A DNA stretch of 64,000 nucleotides from an uncultured Prevotellaceae bacterium. GTDB lineage: Bacteria; Bacteroidota; Bacteroidia; Bacteroidales; Muribaculaceae. Positions 38,117 to 46,549 of the stretch are shown here, piece after piece. The stretch covers positions 225,422 through 289,421 of the forward strand of contig ONGE01000008.1 in NCBI GenBank assembly GCA_900317325.1, read 5' to 3'. The translations under genes and the position numbers were made by a program. How positions within the stretch are numbered: position 1 is the stretch's first letter; the number at the start of each line of letters is the position of its first letter. Below the pieces are notes generated by a model. That model saw only the letters and a program-made list of their open reading frames with translations, was not told the DNA's origin and made no database searches.

Positions 38117-38752
38117 TTAGGCTTGGCCTTCAGGATTATCGTCCTTGGGGCCGAAGGCGTTCTTCAGGAAATCTTCCACCTTGTTCATCACGTCCTCGGC
38201 GGCCTTGCCGGCATCGTCAAGCGCGTCTTTGGCCTTGTCGATGACACTATCCTCGCCCTCTTTAGGTTCAAAAGCTTCTTTGGCCTTCTGTGACAGGTCC
38301 TGAGCGACCTCGGTGGCAGCAGCAGTACCCTGCTCCACAAAGTCCTTGGCTTTATCCATCATCTCGCCGGCAGTGGCTGCGCCTTCGCCGAACATCTCTT
38401 TAGCCTTGTCGAGCAGGCTGGGTTCGCCCTCCTTGGGCTCGAACATCGCCTTGGCTTTCTCCAGAAAATCTTGGCTCATCTCGCCAGCAGCGGTAGTGCC
38501 CTTGTCGAGCATCTCCTTGAGCTGATCGAGCATACCGGGTTCACCCTCCTTGCCGTCGAACATCTCCTTGGCTTTGTCAAAGATGCTGGGATCGCCCTCT
38601 TTACCCTCGAACATGCCTTTGAGTTTGTCGAAGATACCTGCGCTGTCGTTAGCGGCATCACCAAGCATATCCTTCAACTGGTCAAAGATGTTGCCACCCT
38701 CGTTCTTCATTTCCTCGGCTGCCTGTTCGGCATTCTTCATTTCTTCATCCAT
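38117..38752 (-). CDS. Acidic helical protein with 17-residue repeats (LEA/apolipoprotein-like)
   Basis: A 211-residue, highly charged cytosolic protein with no signal peptide. At least four copies of a 17-residue unit of the form KAKxMFxxKEGEPSxLD begin near residues 43, 60, 99 and 156, separated by Ala/Thr/Gly-rich linkers (GTTAAGEM, GAATAGEMM, GTAAATEVA). The pattern predicts amphipathic helices like group-3 LEA or apolipoprotein-type proteins. No enzymatic motif is visible and I do not recognise an exact family. A -7 box lies 69 nt upstream of its start codon. Confidence 0.82.
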   Translation of the reverse strand: MDEEMKNAEQAAEEMKNEGGNIFDQLKDMLGDAANDSAGIFDKLKGMFEGKEGDPSIFDKAKEMFDGKEGEPGMLDQLKEMLDKGTTAAGEMSQDFLEKAKAMFEPKEGEPSLLDKAKEMFGEGAATAGEMMDKAKDFVEQGTAAATEVAQDLSQKAKEAFEPKEGEDSVIDKAKDALDDAGKAAEDVMNKVEDFLKNAFGPKDDNPEGQA

Positions 38753-38820
38753 AATAATCCTGTATTTCGGTTTTTACACTATCGCCTACTCCCTTTCAAG
38801 CGTTTCGGCTTTCTCTGGCC

Positions 38821-38828
38821 CAAAGTTA
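38821..38828 (-). promoter_or_regulatory. -7 box for the 17-residue-repeat protein
   Basis: TAACTTTG on the minus strand, 69 nt upstream of the start codon. Confidence 0.6.
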
Positions 38829-38948
38829 CACATTAATTCTGGAATCACAACAATTCCACCCAAAAAACTGAACTTATCAGTTGTCAAGAGAACCAGTGAT
38901 TTTTGTAACTTTGCGGGTGAAATTGGTCGGGTGAGGTTTGGTGGGGGT

Positions 38949-38986
38949 AAAAAATTAAAGGGCCGGGGCGGTGATGCCCACGGTCC
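38949..38986 (-). terminator. rplS terminator
   Basis: On the minus strand a GC-rich imperfect stem (38960-38969 with 38976-38986) is followed by a T-rich run (38949-38957). Confidence 0.65.
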
Positions 38987-39017
38987 TTCTTGACATTCTA
39001 TGGAACGACGATGGCGA

Positions 39018-39380
39018 TTAGGCCTCGTCCTTCTTGATAATACGGCGCTCCTTGATGCGAGCCTTCTTACCGGTGAGACCACGCAGGTAATACAGCTTGG
39101 CGCGACGCACCTTACCATGCTTGTTGATAACGATGCTGTCGATGAACGGAGACTCGAGCGGGAAAATACGCTCTACACCGATGTTGTCACTGATCTTGCG
39201 AACGGTGAAACGCTTCTTCTCACCATCACCAGTGATCTTAATCACCACACCACGGTACTGCTGGATACGCTCCTTGTTACCCTCCTTGATGCGGTATGCT
39301 ACCGTGATTGTGTCACCCGGGAAAAACTGCGGGTGCTGCTTTGTAGCAAATGCTTGTTCTGCAACTTTAATCAAGTCCAT
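39018..39380 (-). CDS. rplS: 50S ribosomal protein L19
   Basis: A 120-residue large-subunit ribosomal protein at the 30S-50S interface. Recognised from [53 protein letters not shown] and [20 protein letters not shown]. The ATG at 39380 ([11 protein letters not shown]) fits the family start. Here it is monocistronic with its own full promoter, unlike the rpsP-rimM-trmD-rplS arrangement of many other bacteria. Confidence 0.98.
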   Translation of the reverse strand: MDLIKVAEQAFATKQHPQFFPGDTITVAYRIKEGNKERIQQYRGVVIKITGDGEKKRFTVRKISDNIGVERIFPLESPFIDSIVINKHGKVRRAKLYYLRGLTGKKARIKERRIIKKDEA

Positions 39381-39464
39381 TGTTATATCATTTAATGTGT
39401 TAATAATCACTTCGCAATATACACAAGCCACTCATTTTCTTGCCAGAGATTACGAAAAGCGGGG

Positions 39465-39494
39465 CAAAGGTACTACAAATTCCCGAACTGACAA
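39465..39494 (-). promoter_or_regulatory. rplS promoter with both boxes
   Basis: Minus-strand TTG (39492-39494), 19-bp spacer and TACCTTTG (39465-39472), giving an ~80-nt leader before the L19 start codon. Confidence 0.75.
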
Positions 39495-39539
39495 TGATTT
39501 TTTTGATTTTTTTAATAATCACACGTCACGCCACATCCA

Positions 39540-41315
39540 TTACTGGCCCAAGAGTGAGGTAAGAAGTATTGTGGCATCGGTCACGGTGATGTCGTTATCG
39601 GCATTGACATCGGCATTGATGTGGTTGAATCCGGCGGAATCCGACTCGTTGAGCAGATACTGGATCAGTGTCGTGACATCGGTGATCGTCACCATGCCGT
39701 CACCGTTCGTGTCGCCACGCATGCAGGCAAACGTGTGAGTGTCAAGATAGGCGATGCGTCGCCGCAGCCAGTCACACAGGTAATCCATCTCCTCGTCAAA
39801 CATCAGGTCACGGTGCTCGATTTCATCGATGCCCGACCATCGCTGACTCTCACGGTCGAGTGCCCCACAAGCATCGAGGCGGTCATATATGCGCTGATAG
39901 CGGGCGACCAGGCTATCGGGGTCCAGAATCGTCTCCCTCAACTGCCAGTAGCGGTTCACCACCCTGCGCTGGAACTCGGGAAGGGTCTTGACACGCATGA
40001 AAAGCCTGTTCAATGACAAGTCGCACATATTGGTGGGCACGTTCTCCAGTTCATTCTCGGGCTGGATTTCGTCGGCATGGTAATACCCATCGATGTCCAG
40101 ATAGTGCTGCCCTACCGTGGCATCCAAGTCCCAAACAGCAAAAGTGATTTTCTTGTCCACCTCACTGTCATAGCAAGCCAAAACCATGTTGGAAGCAGTG
40201 TTGTCGATGCCGAAAACCACGTTAATGAACATATAATAATCGGCCAGCACAGGCAAATCAAAATAGCTCGGCGCTTCGGCGCGAAAGACGGCATCATTAC
40301 TCCTTGACACAAACTTCACCGCGTTATACAACACGCTGTAGTCGGTGGGACACACCTCATCAATCTCGGGATATTCCAATTCCCATTCACCCCAGCTGGG
40401 AGCGGTGTTATCGACAGGATCCTGGCCACATGAGACGAACAGCGTTTGGACAGTGGAATCCTTAGACTTCCACATCAAGCCATGAATCTGTTGTGACGTG
40501 AATGTGCTCACGCTGTCATCGGCAAGGACTTCTTCCTCGGAGTACTTCTTGAGTTTCATCTGTTTGCGGTCAAGATACTCCGAGAAGTTGTAAAAGCCAT
40601 GGTAATTGCCATTCATGAACACCTCGACATGAGAGCCACGAATGCATGAACGGACCTTAGGCTGCTTGTCGGCATAATAGGGCTTGCTGTCGAAATCGGC
40701 CCACAATCCGTTGGCGGCATAGTTGCGAAAGCGTATCATATCCCTAGACCCGGCATCCAAGCGCCAGTGGTTATCACTTCTCAACCCGAAGAAAGAGACA
40801 TCCGTTTTCTCATCATTCTCATCGACGAATTTCACATGGAAGTTGCGTTTATAAATCCATTGCGCGTTGGTTGACGACCCAGCTCGCTTGATCTTGGCAC
40901 GATAATGCTGCACTCCATTCCCGTCAGGCATGATGAAGTCCACTGGAGCGACGGTATAGTCGTTAGTGAAGGTACCAGTCAGGCACATGATGGGCAGATA
41001 AGTGAAATACAGGGTGCTGGTCGTGACTTTATTCTTGTTCTTGAACTGCAGCGTGTAACCTGTCTCCCCATCGACAAGCGGAAAATTGATGCTGTCGGTC
41101 ACCTGTTGCCCATTGATACTCACATTGGTCACACCGTCATCAAGGGCAACCGCAGCACGATAAGACGAGCCGAACACCGACTCGGGGGCCGTAAGCAGAT
41201 AGGTTTTAGTGAGTTTGTCGTAAACTATCGGTGTGCCGTCAATCGTCAATTGAGCATTCAAAGGCAAGACGGCAAACACCATTGCCATCACAAAAAGGGC
41301 ACTATTCTTGAACAT
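39540..41315 (-). CDS. Secreted CotH-kinase family protein with dockerin-like C-terminus
   Basis: A 591-residue exported protein with a signal peptide (1-21, cleaved near LPLNA). A beta-rich N-terminal region (about 25-120) precedes a CotH domain (about 125-500) with RLDAGSRDMIRFRNY, EVFMNGNYHGFYNFSEYLDRKQM and WDLDATVGQHYLD, as in the CotH atypical protein-kinase family. The last ~60 residues contain two dockerin-like repeats (GDTNGDGMVTITDV and DVNADNDITVTDA). In gut bacteria, secreted CotH proteins are frequent, but their substrate is unknown. It is the last gene of the folP-cdaA-DUF3109 string, 33 nt downstream. Confidence 0.9.
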   Translation of the reverse strand: MFKNSALFVMAMVFAVLPLNAQLTIDGTPIVYDKLTKTYLLTAPESVFGSSYRAAVALDDGVTNVSINGQQVTDSINFPLVDGETGYTLQFKNKNKVTTSTLYFTYLPIMCLTGTFTNDYTVAPVDFIMPDGNGVQHYRAKIKRAGSSTNAQWIYKRNFHVKFVDENDEKTDVSFFGLRSDNHWRLDAGSRDMIRFRNYAANGLWADFDSKPYYADKQPKVRSCIRGSHVEVFMNGNYHGFYNFSEYLDRKQMKLKKYSEEEVLADDSVSTFTSQQIHGLMWKSKDSTVQTLFVSCGQDPVDNTAPSWGEWELEYPEIDEVCPTDYSVLYNAVKFVSRSNDAVFRAEAPSYFDLPVLADYYMFINVVFGIDNTASNMVLACYDSEVDKKITFAVWDLDATVGQHYLDIDGYYHADEIQPENELENVPTNMCDLSLNRLFMRVKTLPEFQRRVVNRYWQLRETILDPDSLVARYQRIYDRLDACGALDRESQRWSGIDEIEHRDLMFDEEMDYLCDWLRRRIAYLDTHTFACMRGDTNGDGMVTITDVTTLIQYLLNESDSAGFNHINADVNADNDITVTDATILLTSLLGQ

Positions 41316-41348
41316 GATTATAATGAACTTATCGACTGATAATAATTA

Positions 41349-41930
41349 CTATTCTAAATACTCCTTGATGTAGAGTTCGCAGTTGGCGACCAGGGTGTCA
41401 TACCACTGCTGTCCGTAACGCTCAATCAGGGGCTCTTTCAGGAACTGATACAGACGGATGCCCTCACGGCGACCTAAGACCTCGGCACACTTGCAGATTT
41501 TCCAACGGTCGAAATTCACGGCCTCATAACCCGGATACTTCTTGATGCGCACAGGGTACAGGTAGCACGACATGGGTTTGCGCCAGTCGATGCGGCCCTC
41601 GCGGTAAGCTTTCTCGATTGCGCACAGGCACATGCCACCGCGCTCATAGGTAGTGAACACGCAATTGGCGCCACCCACCAGTTGGGTCACCAGCTCGCCC
41701 TCTACATCCACAAAGGCGACACCGTGTTCCTTGATCTGCTCTTGGGCTTGGGGTAAGAGGTAGTCCCACACCTCGGGCAAAACGGCCTTGAGTTTCTGGT
41801 ATTCTTCTTCGGTGAGCGGGGCACCCGAATCACCCTCGATGCAGCAGGCACCTAGGCAGGTATCCAAGTCGCAGCAGAAGAAACGCTCCACCAAGTCGAG
41901 GCTCACCAGTGTTCCGTCAATGTCGAACAT
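41349..41930 (-). CDS. DUF3109 family cysteine-rich protein
   Basis: A 193-residue cytosolic protein with many conserved cysteines (FFCCDLDTCLGACCIEGDSGAP, GANCVFTTYERGGMCLCAIE, SCYLYPVR, KICKCAE), typical of DUF3109, a Bacteroidales family likely to bind a metal or iron-sulfur cluster. Its function is unknown. The start codon is ATG, 43 nt after cdaA, across a heptamer repeat array. Confidence 0.9.
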   Translation of the reverse strand: MFDIDGTLVSLDLVERFFCCDLDTCLGACCIEGDSGAPLTEEEYQKLKAVLPEVWDYLLPQAQEQIKEHGVAFVDVEGELVTQLVGGANCVFTTYERGGMCLCAIEKAYREGRIDWRKPMSCYLYPVRIKKYPGYEAVNFDRWKICKCAEVLGRREGIRLYQFLKEPLIERYGQQWYDTLVANCELYIKEYLE

Positions 41931-41945
41931 AGATTTCAGTTTGTT

Positions 41946-41973
41946 TTAGACGTTAGTTTTTAGATGTTAGACC
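41946..41973. repeat. Heptamer array between cdaA and the DUF3109 gene
   Basis: Four units, all beginning TTAG (TTAGACG, TTAGTTT, TTAGATG, TTAGACC), directly next to the cdaA stop codon. Confidence 0.8.
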
Positions 41974-42759
41974 TCAGTCTTTCTCGACGAGGGCAGCGAG
42001 GGCATGCTCGAGGTCGGTGCTCGAGAGGTTCAAGTGCAATTCACCCTTGTGGGCATAGGAAATGCGCCCCGTCTCCTCGCTCACGACGATGGCAATGGCA
42101 TCGGTGGCCTGAGAGATGCCCTTTGCCGAACGATGGCGCAGGCCCAGATAGCGAGGGATATTGGTGTCGTGAGACACCGGCAAAATACAACCTGCACTCA
42201 TGATCTTGCTGCCGGCAATGATGAGAGCACCGTCATGCAAGGGACTGTTCTTGAAGAAGATGTTCTCGATAAGGCGCGAATTGATGTCGGCCTTAATGAT
42301 GTCGCCGGTGCGCTCGTAATCGGTCAACGGCATGGTCTGCTGCACCACAATCAGGGCGCCAGTCTTGGTCTTGGACATATTCATGCAAGCATAGACCACA
42401 GGAAGAATCCATCTTTTCTCATCTTCGATTTCGGCCTTGCTCTTGAACAGTTTTTCAAAGAATTTGAGACCACGCCTTGAGCCCAACTCGGTCAAGAAAC
42501 GCTTGATCTCGTCCTGGAACAGGATGACGAGGATGAACAGTCCGATATCGATGAACTTGTCCATGATGGTGCCGATGAGTCGCATGTCCATGATCTTGTA
42601 CATCACGACCCAAGCCACCACGAACGCCAACACACCGACAAAGATGTCGAGTGAGCCCGAGTCCTTCATCGTGCGATAGAGATAAAACAACAGTGTCGCC
42701 ACCAGCAGGATGTCGAGCAGGTCCTTGATACTGAACAGAGTAAAGATTGATGTTGGCAT
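41974..42759 (-). CDS. cdaA: Diadenylate cyclase CdaA
   Basis: A 261-residue membrane-bound DisA_N-domain enzyme that makes c-di-AMP from two ATP. Three N-terminal membrane helices (about 12-30, 38-58, 66-84) precede the cyclase domain with catalytic DGA (176-178, SPLHDGALIIAGSKI) and RHRSA (208-212). c-di-AMP controls osmolyte uptake and cell-wall homeostasis in many bacteria. It starts 10 nt after folP, so the two are co-transcribed; cdaA next to a folate gene is a recurrent Bacteroidales arrangement. Confidence 0.95.
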   Translation of the reverse strand: MPTSIFTLFSIKDLLDILLVATLLFYLYRTMKDSGSLDIFVGVLAFVVAWVVMYKIMDMRLIGTIMDKFIDIGLFILVILFQDEIKRFLTELGSRRGLKFFEKLFKSKAEIEDEKRWILPVVYACMNMSKTKTGALIVVQQTMPLTDYERTGDIIKADINSRLIENIFFKNSPLHDGALIIAGSKIMSAGCILPVSHDTNIPRYLGLRHRSAKGISQATDAIAIVVSEETGRISYAHKGELHLNLSSTDLEHALAALVEKD

Positions 42760-42769
42760 AGTCTCGTTT

Positions 42770-43639
42770 TTATATTTTCTTGTTATTGCCGCAGCTGCGT
42801 GTCAGCGTGGTTAATTTCACCGCCTCGACGGCGGGCTTGACATCGTGAACGCGCAGGATGTGAGCCCCTTGCTGCAGAGCAAGCGTATTGATTACTGTGG
42901 TGCCGTTCAAGGCATCATCGGCTGTGCAATCCAGGGGGGTGTAGATCATGCGCTTGCGCGACACGCCGACGAGCAGCGGGGCGTCGAGTGCATGAAACGC
43001 ATCCAGTCGTGCCAGGAGTTCAAAGTTCTGCTCCATTGTCTTGGCAAAGCCGAAGCCAGGGTCGGCAATGATGTCGACAACGCCCATCTGACGCAACTCA
43101 TCGATGCGACGCGCCATCCACTCCAGCACATCAGCCGAGACGTTGTCGTAGTCGGTCATCGATGCCATCGTCTCAGGGGTTCCGCGGGTGTGCATGAGCA
43201 CATAGGGCACCTGCAGGTCGGCTATCGTTGAGAACATGTCCTCGTCGATTGTGCCACCCGAGATGTCGTTGATGATGTCGGCCTCCCACTCCATCACACA
43301 GCGGCGCGCCACATCGGCACGATAAGTGTCCACCGAGAGGATCACGTCGGGCGACACACGCCTGATGATGCCGAGCGCCCAATCCAGGCGCTGCATCTCG
43401 CCACGGGCATCAACCTGCTCACTTCCGGGACGGGTCGAACAAGCCCCGATGTCGAGCACATCGGCTCCATCGTCCAGCATCGCCTGCACACGCTCGACGA
43501 GCGTCTGCTCATCCTCCACACGGCTACCGCCATAGAACGAGTCAGGCGTCACGTTGATGATACCCATCACCCACGGGCGGTCGATGGTCACCAAGCGGCC
43601 TTTCAGATTCAGGCTATATGTCTTGAACGGCTGCATCAT
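42770..43639 (-). CDS. folP: Dihydropteroate synthase
   Basis: A 289-residue TIM-barrel enzyme that condenses 6-hydroxymethyl-dihydropterin pyrophosphate with p-aminobenzoate in folate synthesis and is the sulfonamide target. The pterin-binding signatures MGIINVTPDSFYGGSR and DIGACSTRPGSE, along with DPGFGFAKTMEQNF and GVSRKRMIY, are all intact. An in-frame GTG start four codons upstream (43651) is possible; the ATG at 43639 is preferred. First gene of the folP-cdaA string. Confidence 0.96.
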   Translation of the reverse strand: MMQPFKTYSLNLKGRLVTIDRPWVMGIINVTPDSFYGGSRVEDEQTLVERVQAMLDDGADVLDIGACSTRPGSEQVDARGEMQRLDWALGIIRRVSPDVILSVDTYRADVARRCVMEWEADIINDISGGTIDEDMFSTIADLQVPYVLMHTRGTPETMASMTDYDNVSADVLEWMARRIDELRQMGVVDIIADPGFGFAKTMEQNFELLARLDAFHALDAPLLVGVSRKRMIYTPLDCTADDALNGTTVINTLALQQGAHILRVHDVKPAVEAVKLTTLTRSCGNNKKI

Positions 43640-43662
43640 TGCGTTAATCACATTTTAACTTG

Positions 43663-43701
43663 CAAAGGTATTAAAAATTTGCAAAAAATGCACTACCTTT
43701 G
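43663..43701. promoter_or_regulatory. Divergent -7 boxes for folP and murI
   Basis: A minus-strand TACCTTTG (43663-43670) faces left to folP and a plus-strand TACCTTTG (43694-43701) faces right to murI, with the same box sequence in both directions. Confidence 0.65.
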
Positions 43702-43741
43702 CCATTAAATACATGGCAATGGTAATTACATCATCAACGAT

Positions 43742-44590
43742 ATGGCAAATGAGATGACAGGCAACGGCTGCAAGCAGGCTCCCATCGGAGTATTTGACTC
43801 GGGTTTTGGCGGACTGACTATCCTTCGGGACATCAGGCGGGTGCTGCCGCAATACGACTATCTGTTTGTGGGCGACAACGCCCGGGCTCCCTACGGCACA
43901 CGTTCACGCGAGCTGGTCTATGAGTTCACCCTGCAAGCCGTCAAGCATCTGTTCAACCAAGGTTGCCACCTGATCATCCTGGCCTGCAACACAGCGTCGG
44001 CCGAGGCCTTGCGCACCATCCAGCAGTGTGACCTCCCCACCCTGGCTCCTGAGCGCCGCGTCCTGGGTGTCGTTCGTCCCACAGTGGAAAAGGTGGGCGA
44101 ACTGACGCGCACGGGTCACATCGGCGTGTTCGGCACGCCCGGCACCATCGCCAGCCGCAGCTACAACATCGAGATTGAAGGCACTTACAGCGGTTTCAAG
44201 GTCCACGGCCATGCCTGCCCCATGTGGGTGCCGCTGGTCGAGAACCGCGAGAGCGACGGCGACGGCGCCGATTACTTCATCAAGAAAGACATCGACCTGC
44301 TGATGGATGAATGCCCCGACATCGACACAGTGATCCTGGGCTGCACCCACTATCCCTTGCTCATCGACAAGATTCACCAATACATGCCCGAGGGCGTTCA
44401 GGTCATCCAGCAAGGGCCCATTGTCGCCGACAGTCTTGCCGACTACCTGCGTCGCCATCCCGAGATCGAACAGCACTGCAGCCGTGGCGGCACGTGCGAG
44501 TACTTCACTACCGAGGATCCCGACCACTTCTCGCCCTTGGCCAGCGTGTTTGTCAACGAGCCCGTCAATGCTCGTCGCGTCATCCTGTAA
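43742..44590 (+). CDS. murI: Glutamate racemase
   Basis: A 282-residue cofactor-independent racemase that makes D-glutamate for peptidoglycan. Both catalytic cysteines are seen: C82 (ILACNTASAEA) and C201 (ILGCTHYPL), and the N-terminal FDSGFGGLTI holds the substrate-binding Asp-Ser. Length is normal. It has its own promoter divergent from folP and a simple terminator. Confidence 0.97.
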   Translation: MANEMTGNGCKQAPIGVFDSGFGGLTILRDIRRVLPQYDYLFVGDNARAPYGTRSRELVYEFTLQAVKHLFNQGCHLIILACNTASAEALRTIQQCDLPTLAPERRVLGVVRPTVEKVGELTRTGHIGVFGTPGTIASRSYNIEIEGTYSGFKVHGHACPMWVPLVENRESDGDGADYFIKKDIDLLMDECPDIDTVILGCTHYPLLIDKIHQYMPEGVQVIQQGPIVADSLADYLRRHPEIEQHCSRGGTCEYFTTEDPDHFSPLASVFVNEPVNARRVIL

Positions 44591-44636
44591 CCCCCAGAAT
44601 GGGAACAAAAAAGCCGCGGCAGAGCCACGGCACAGA

Positions 44637-44661
44637 TAGACCTCTTGAGGGGTCTATTTTT
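44637..44661 (+). terminator. murI terminator
   Basis: An 8-bp stem (44637-44644 with 44649-44656) followed by five T, immediately before the convergent gene's stop codon. Confidence 0.75.
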
Positions 44662-44663
44662 CT

Positions 44664-45320
44664 TTATCGTCGGTTGGTGCGCAACTGGAACGAGCGCAGG
44701 GTGTAGAGCTTGTCGCCATCCGAGAAGCCGATCGAGAAATCGGCGACACCGTTCTTGAGTTTCTTGGAGGCGACAATCTCGCTTTGATAGCGCACAGCCT
44801 TGCCCGGTCCCAATTCCTTGACAATGGCTGTTGGCGACAGGTAAATCTCCTTGGTGCCGCTCACGGTGATCACGGGCGCGATGTCATAGACGTAGTCGCG
44901 ACCAGTGTTGCGCATGATGAAGACCAACTTGGCATGCTCATTGGCGTCCAGAGCGCCATTGTTGTTCTCGTCGACAAAGCGCAGCTCCACGATCTCGATG
45001 TTGACGAAGGGGCTGTAGGCATTGTTCTGGCGATAATCGTCCATATCGTAGTCATAGTAGTAATCGGACGAGCGATAGTTGCCGTTATCGGTTTTGGGTG
45101 CTGTGGCAGCGGCACCGATAATGCCACCGATCGCCATGCCCACCACAGTGCCCATGTCACTGCCACGCGGGCCGTCAGCTATACCACCAATCGCCGAACC
45201 GAACATGCCACCTAACGAAGCACCGGTTGCCGTGCCATAGAATTGATTCATCGATTGGCAGCTTGACAACATCAACAGGGCCGAGGCCATCAATCCAGCA
45301 AAGACAGTTCTCTTGTTCAT
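44664..45320 (-). CDS. Glycine-zipper lipoprotein
   Basis: A 218-residue protein with a lipoprotein signal peptide (lipobox LMLSSC, Cys21). Residues about 28-78 are a glycine-rich stretch with GxxxG repeats (GTATGASLGGMFGSAIGG, GMAIGGIIGAA), as in YMGG-like glycine-zipper proteins that insert in or pack against membranes. The rest (about 95-218) is beta-rich and of unknown family, with FVDENNNGALDANEHAKLVFI resembling a calcium-binding loop. Role unknown; likely an outer-membrane structural lipoprotein. Confidence 0.8.
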   Translation of the reverse strand: MNKRTVFAGLMASALLMLSSCQSMNQFYGTATGASLGGMFGSAIGGIADGPRGSDMGTVVGMAIGGIIGAAATAPKTDNGNYRSSDYYYDYDMDDYRQNNAYSPFVNIEIVELRFVDENNNGALDANEHAKLVFIMRNTGRDYVYDIAPVITVSGTKEIYLSPTAIVKELGPGKAVRYQSEIVASKKLKNGVADFSIGFSDGDKLYTLRSFQLRTNRR

Positions 45321-45410
45321 TTCTTAATCTGTATTATCTTGGTTACACATTACACGGCATAATCACCGCATAATCAGTCTTGTGCAAGAATTGTGCCAAC
45401 TGTCAGCACA

Positions 45411-45833
45411 TCATTCCTTCTTGAGTTCGGATGGAGCAAAAGTGATGACGGCTCCCTCATCGCAATTCAGCGGGATGACGACAAGGTTAAGCGAACAGCC
45501 GGCATTGACAAGGGCATCGACTAAACGGCTCCATCGGTCTCCGTACTGCTCCATCTGACGGAACCACATCCGCTTCACGCCAGGTGTATCATCGGTGAGC
45601 ATCGGCAGGAACATGGAAATCGCAGCAGGAGCCTCGAGTTCCAGCGACACCGTGTCGGCCGACAAAGAGAGGGACTTGATGCTCCAGTCATCATAGGCGA
45701 TAGGACACTGGGAATTGAGTTCGGCAATATAGGTGTCGAAACTCGCCACTTCGTCCTGAGCAAAACATGCCATCGACGACAGCATGACCATAATAAACAG
45801 GATTACGCTAAAAAATTTGTTCATAAGGTTCAA
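45411..45833 (-). CDS. Small secreted protein of unknown function
   Basis: A 140-residue protein with a signal peptide (1-25, cleaved near MACFAQ). The mature part has no recognised domain; it is a mixed alpha/beta protein with two Cys residues (SQCPIAY and NAGCSLN) that could form a disulfide. It lies 16 nt after the small HTH gene and may share its transcript. Confidence 0.65.
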   Translation of the reverse strand: MNLMNKFFSVILFIMVMLSSMACFAQDEVASFDTYIAELNSQCPIAYDDWSIKSLSLSADTVSLELEAPAAISMFLPMLTDDTPGVKRMWFRQMEQYGDRWSRLVDALVNAGCSLNLVVIPLNCDEGAVITFAPSELKKE

Positions 45834-45849
45834 GTCGATTCACGGTTAA

Positions 45850-46053
45850 CTAATCATCGCGGTATTGCAGGATGTCTCCTGGCGAACAGTCAAGTGCACG
45901 ACAGATGGCATCCAGCGTCGAAAAACGCACCGCCCTGGCCTTGCCTGTCTTGAGGACCGACAGGTTGGCAAGCGTGATGCCCACGCGCTCGCTCAACTCG
46001 CTGAGCGACATCTTGCGCCGCGCCATCATCACATCGAGGTTAACGACAATCAT
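45850..46053 (-). CDS. Small HTH-type (XRE/YozG-like) regulator
   Basis: A 67-residue, single-domain helix-turn-helix protein (MIVVNLDVMMARRKMSLSEL...GITLANLSVLKTGKARAVRFSTLDAICRALDCSPGDILQY) of the Cro/C1 YozG-like group, members of which bind DNA as dimers. The ATG at 46053 is preferred over an upstream start that would add unrelated residues. It begins 4 nt after the TerB-like gene, so the pair is co-transcribed. Confidence 0.9.
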   Translation of the reverse strand: MIVVNLDVMMARRKMSLSELSERVGITLANLSVLKTGKARAVRFSTLDAICRALDCSPGDILQYRDD

Positions 46054-46057
46054 GACG

Positions 46058-46465
46058 TTATACCCCGGCCTGAGGAGCAGGGCCCTCGTCGGCATCCAAA
46101 CTGTCGATCACGCCAGCTATCATGCCGTCAACGATAGAGCCACGATAACCCAGTGCCATCGCATACAGTTTGCAGATGGCCAGTTCCTGTTCGTCGAGCT
46201 CGCCATCGACCATCATCATGGCCACCATGTCACGCAGGTAGGCCAATTTGGTCTCCTCGTCCTCGGGGAGCGTGATGGTAACACTGTCGGGGTCATCGAT
46301 GACCTTGTTGAATTCGTCGGGCGTGATGTTCTCGCGAGAAGCCACTGCCAGCAGCACTGCCAGCTCGGAGTCGGTGAGTTTCTCGTCGGCAGAAGCCAGC
46401 ATCACGAGGTTCTTGAGTTGGCCCAGTCGCTGCTGGTCCATGTTGTTGTCATTCTTTGTTTCCAT
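46058..46465 (-). CDS. TerB-like (tellurite-resistance-type) helical protein
   Basis: A 135-residue all-helical protein resembling the TerB/DjlA-like domain (LKNLVMLASADEKLTDSELAVLLAVA and DMVAMMMVDGELDEQELAICKLYAMALG, with the acidic DGELD and DEKLTD metal-binding-like turns). Family members are associated with metal or membrane stress, but function here is unknown. The ATG at 46465 lies 25 nt downstream of a -7 box. Tight coupling to a small HTH regulator suggests a regulated pair. Confidence 0.78.
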   Translation of the reverse strand: METKNDNNMDQQRLGQLKNLVMLASADEKLTDSELAVLLAVASRENITPDEFNKVIDDPDSVTITLPEDEETKLAYLRDMVAMMMVDGELDEQELAICKLYAMALGYRGSIVDGMIAGVIDSLDADEGPAPQAGV

Positions 46466-46489
46466 TGTAAAAAAGAATAAATTATATCG

Positions 46490-46527
46490 CAAAGATAGTG
46501 TTTTTTCATGAAGTTGGTGTAATTTTG
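46490..46527. promoter_or_regulatory. Divergent -7 boxes for the TerB-like gene and the small TPR gene
   Basis: Minus-strand TATCTTTG (46490-46497) faces the TerB-like gene and plus-strand TAATTTTG (46520-46527) faces the small TPR gene. Confidence 0.6.
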
Positions 46528-46549
46528 CCCCTATAAAACTCAAAACAAG

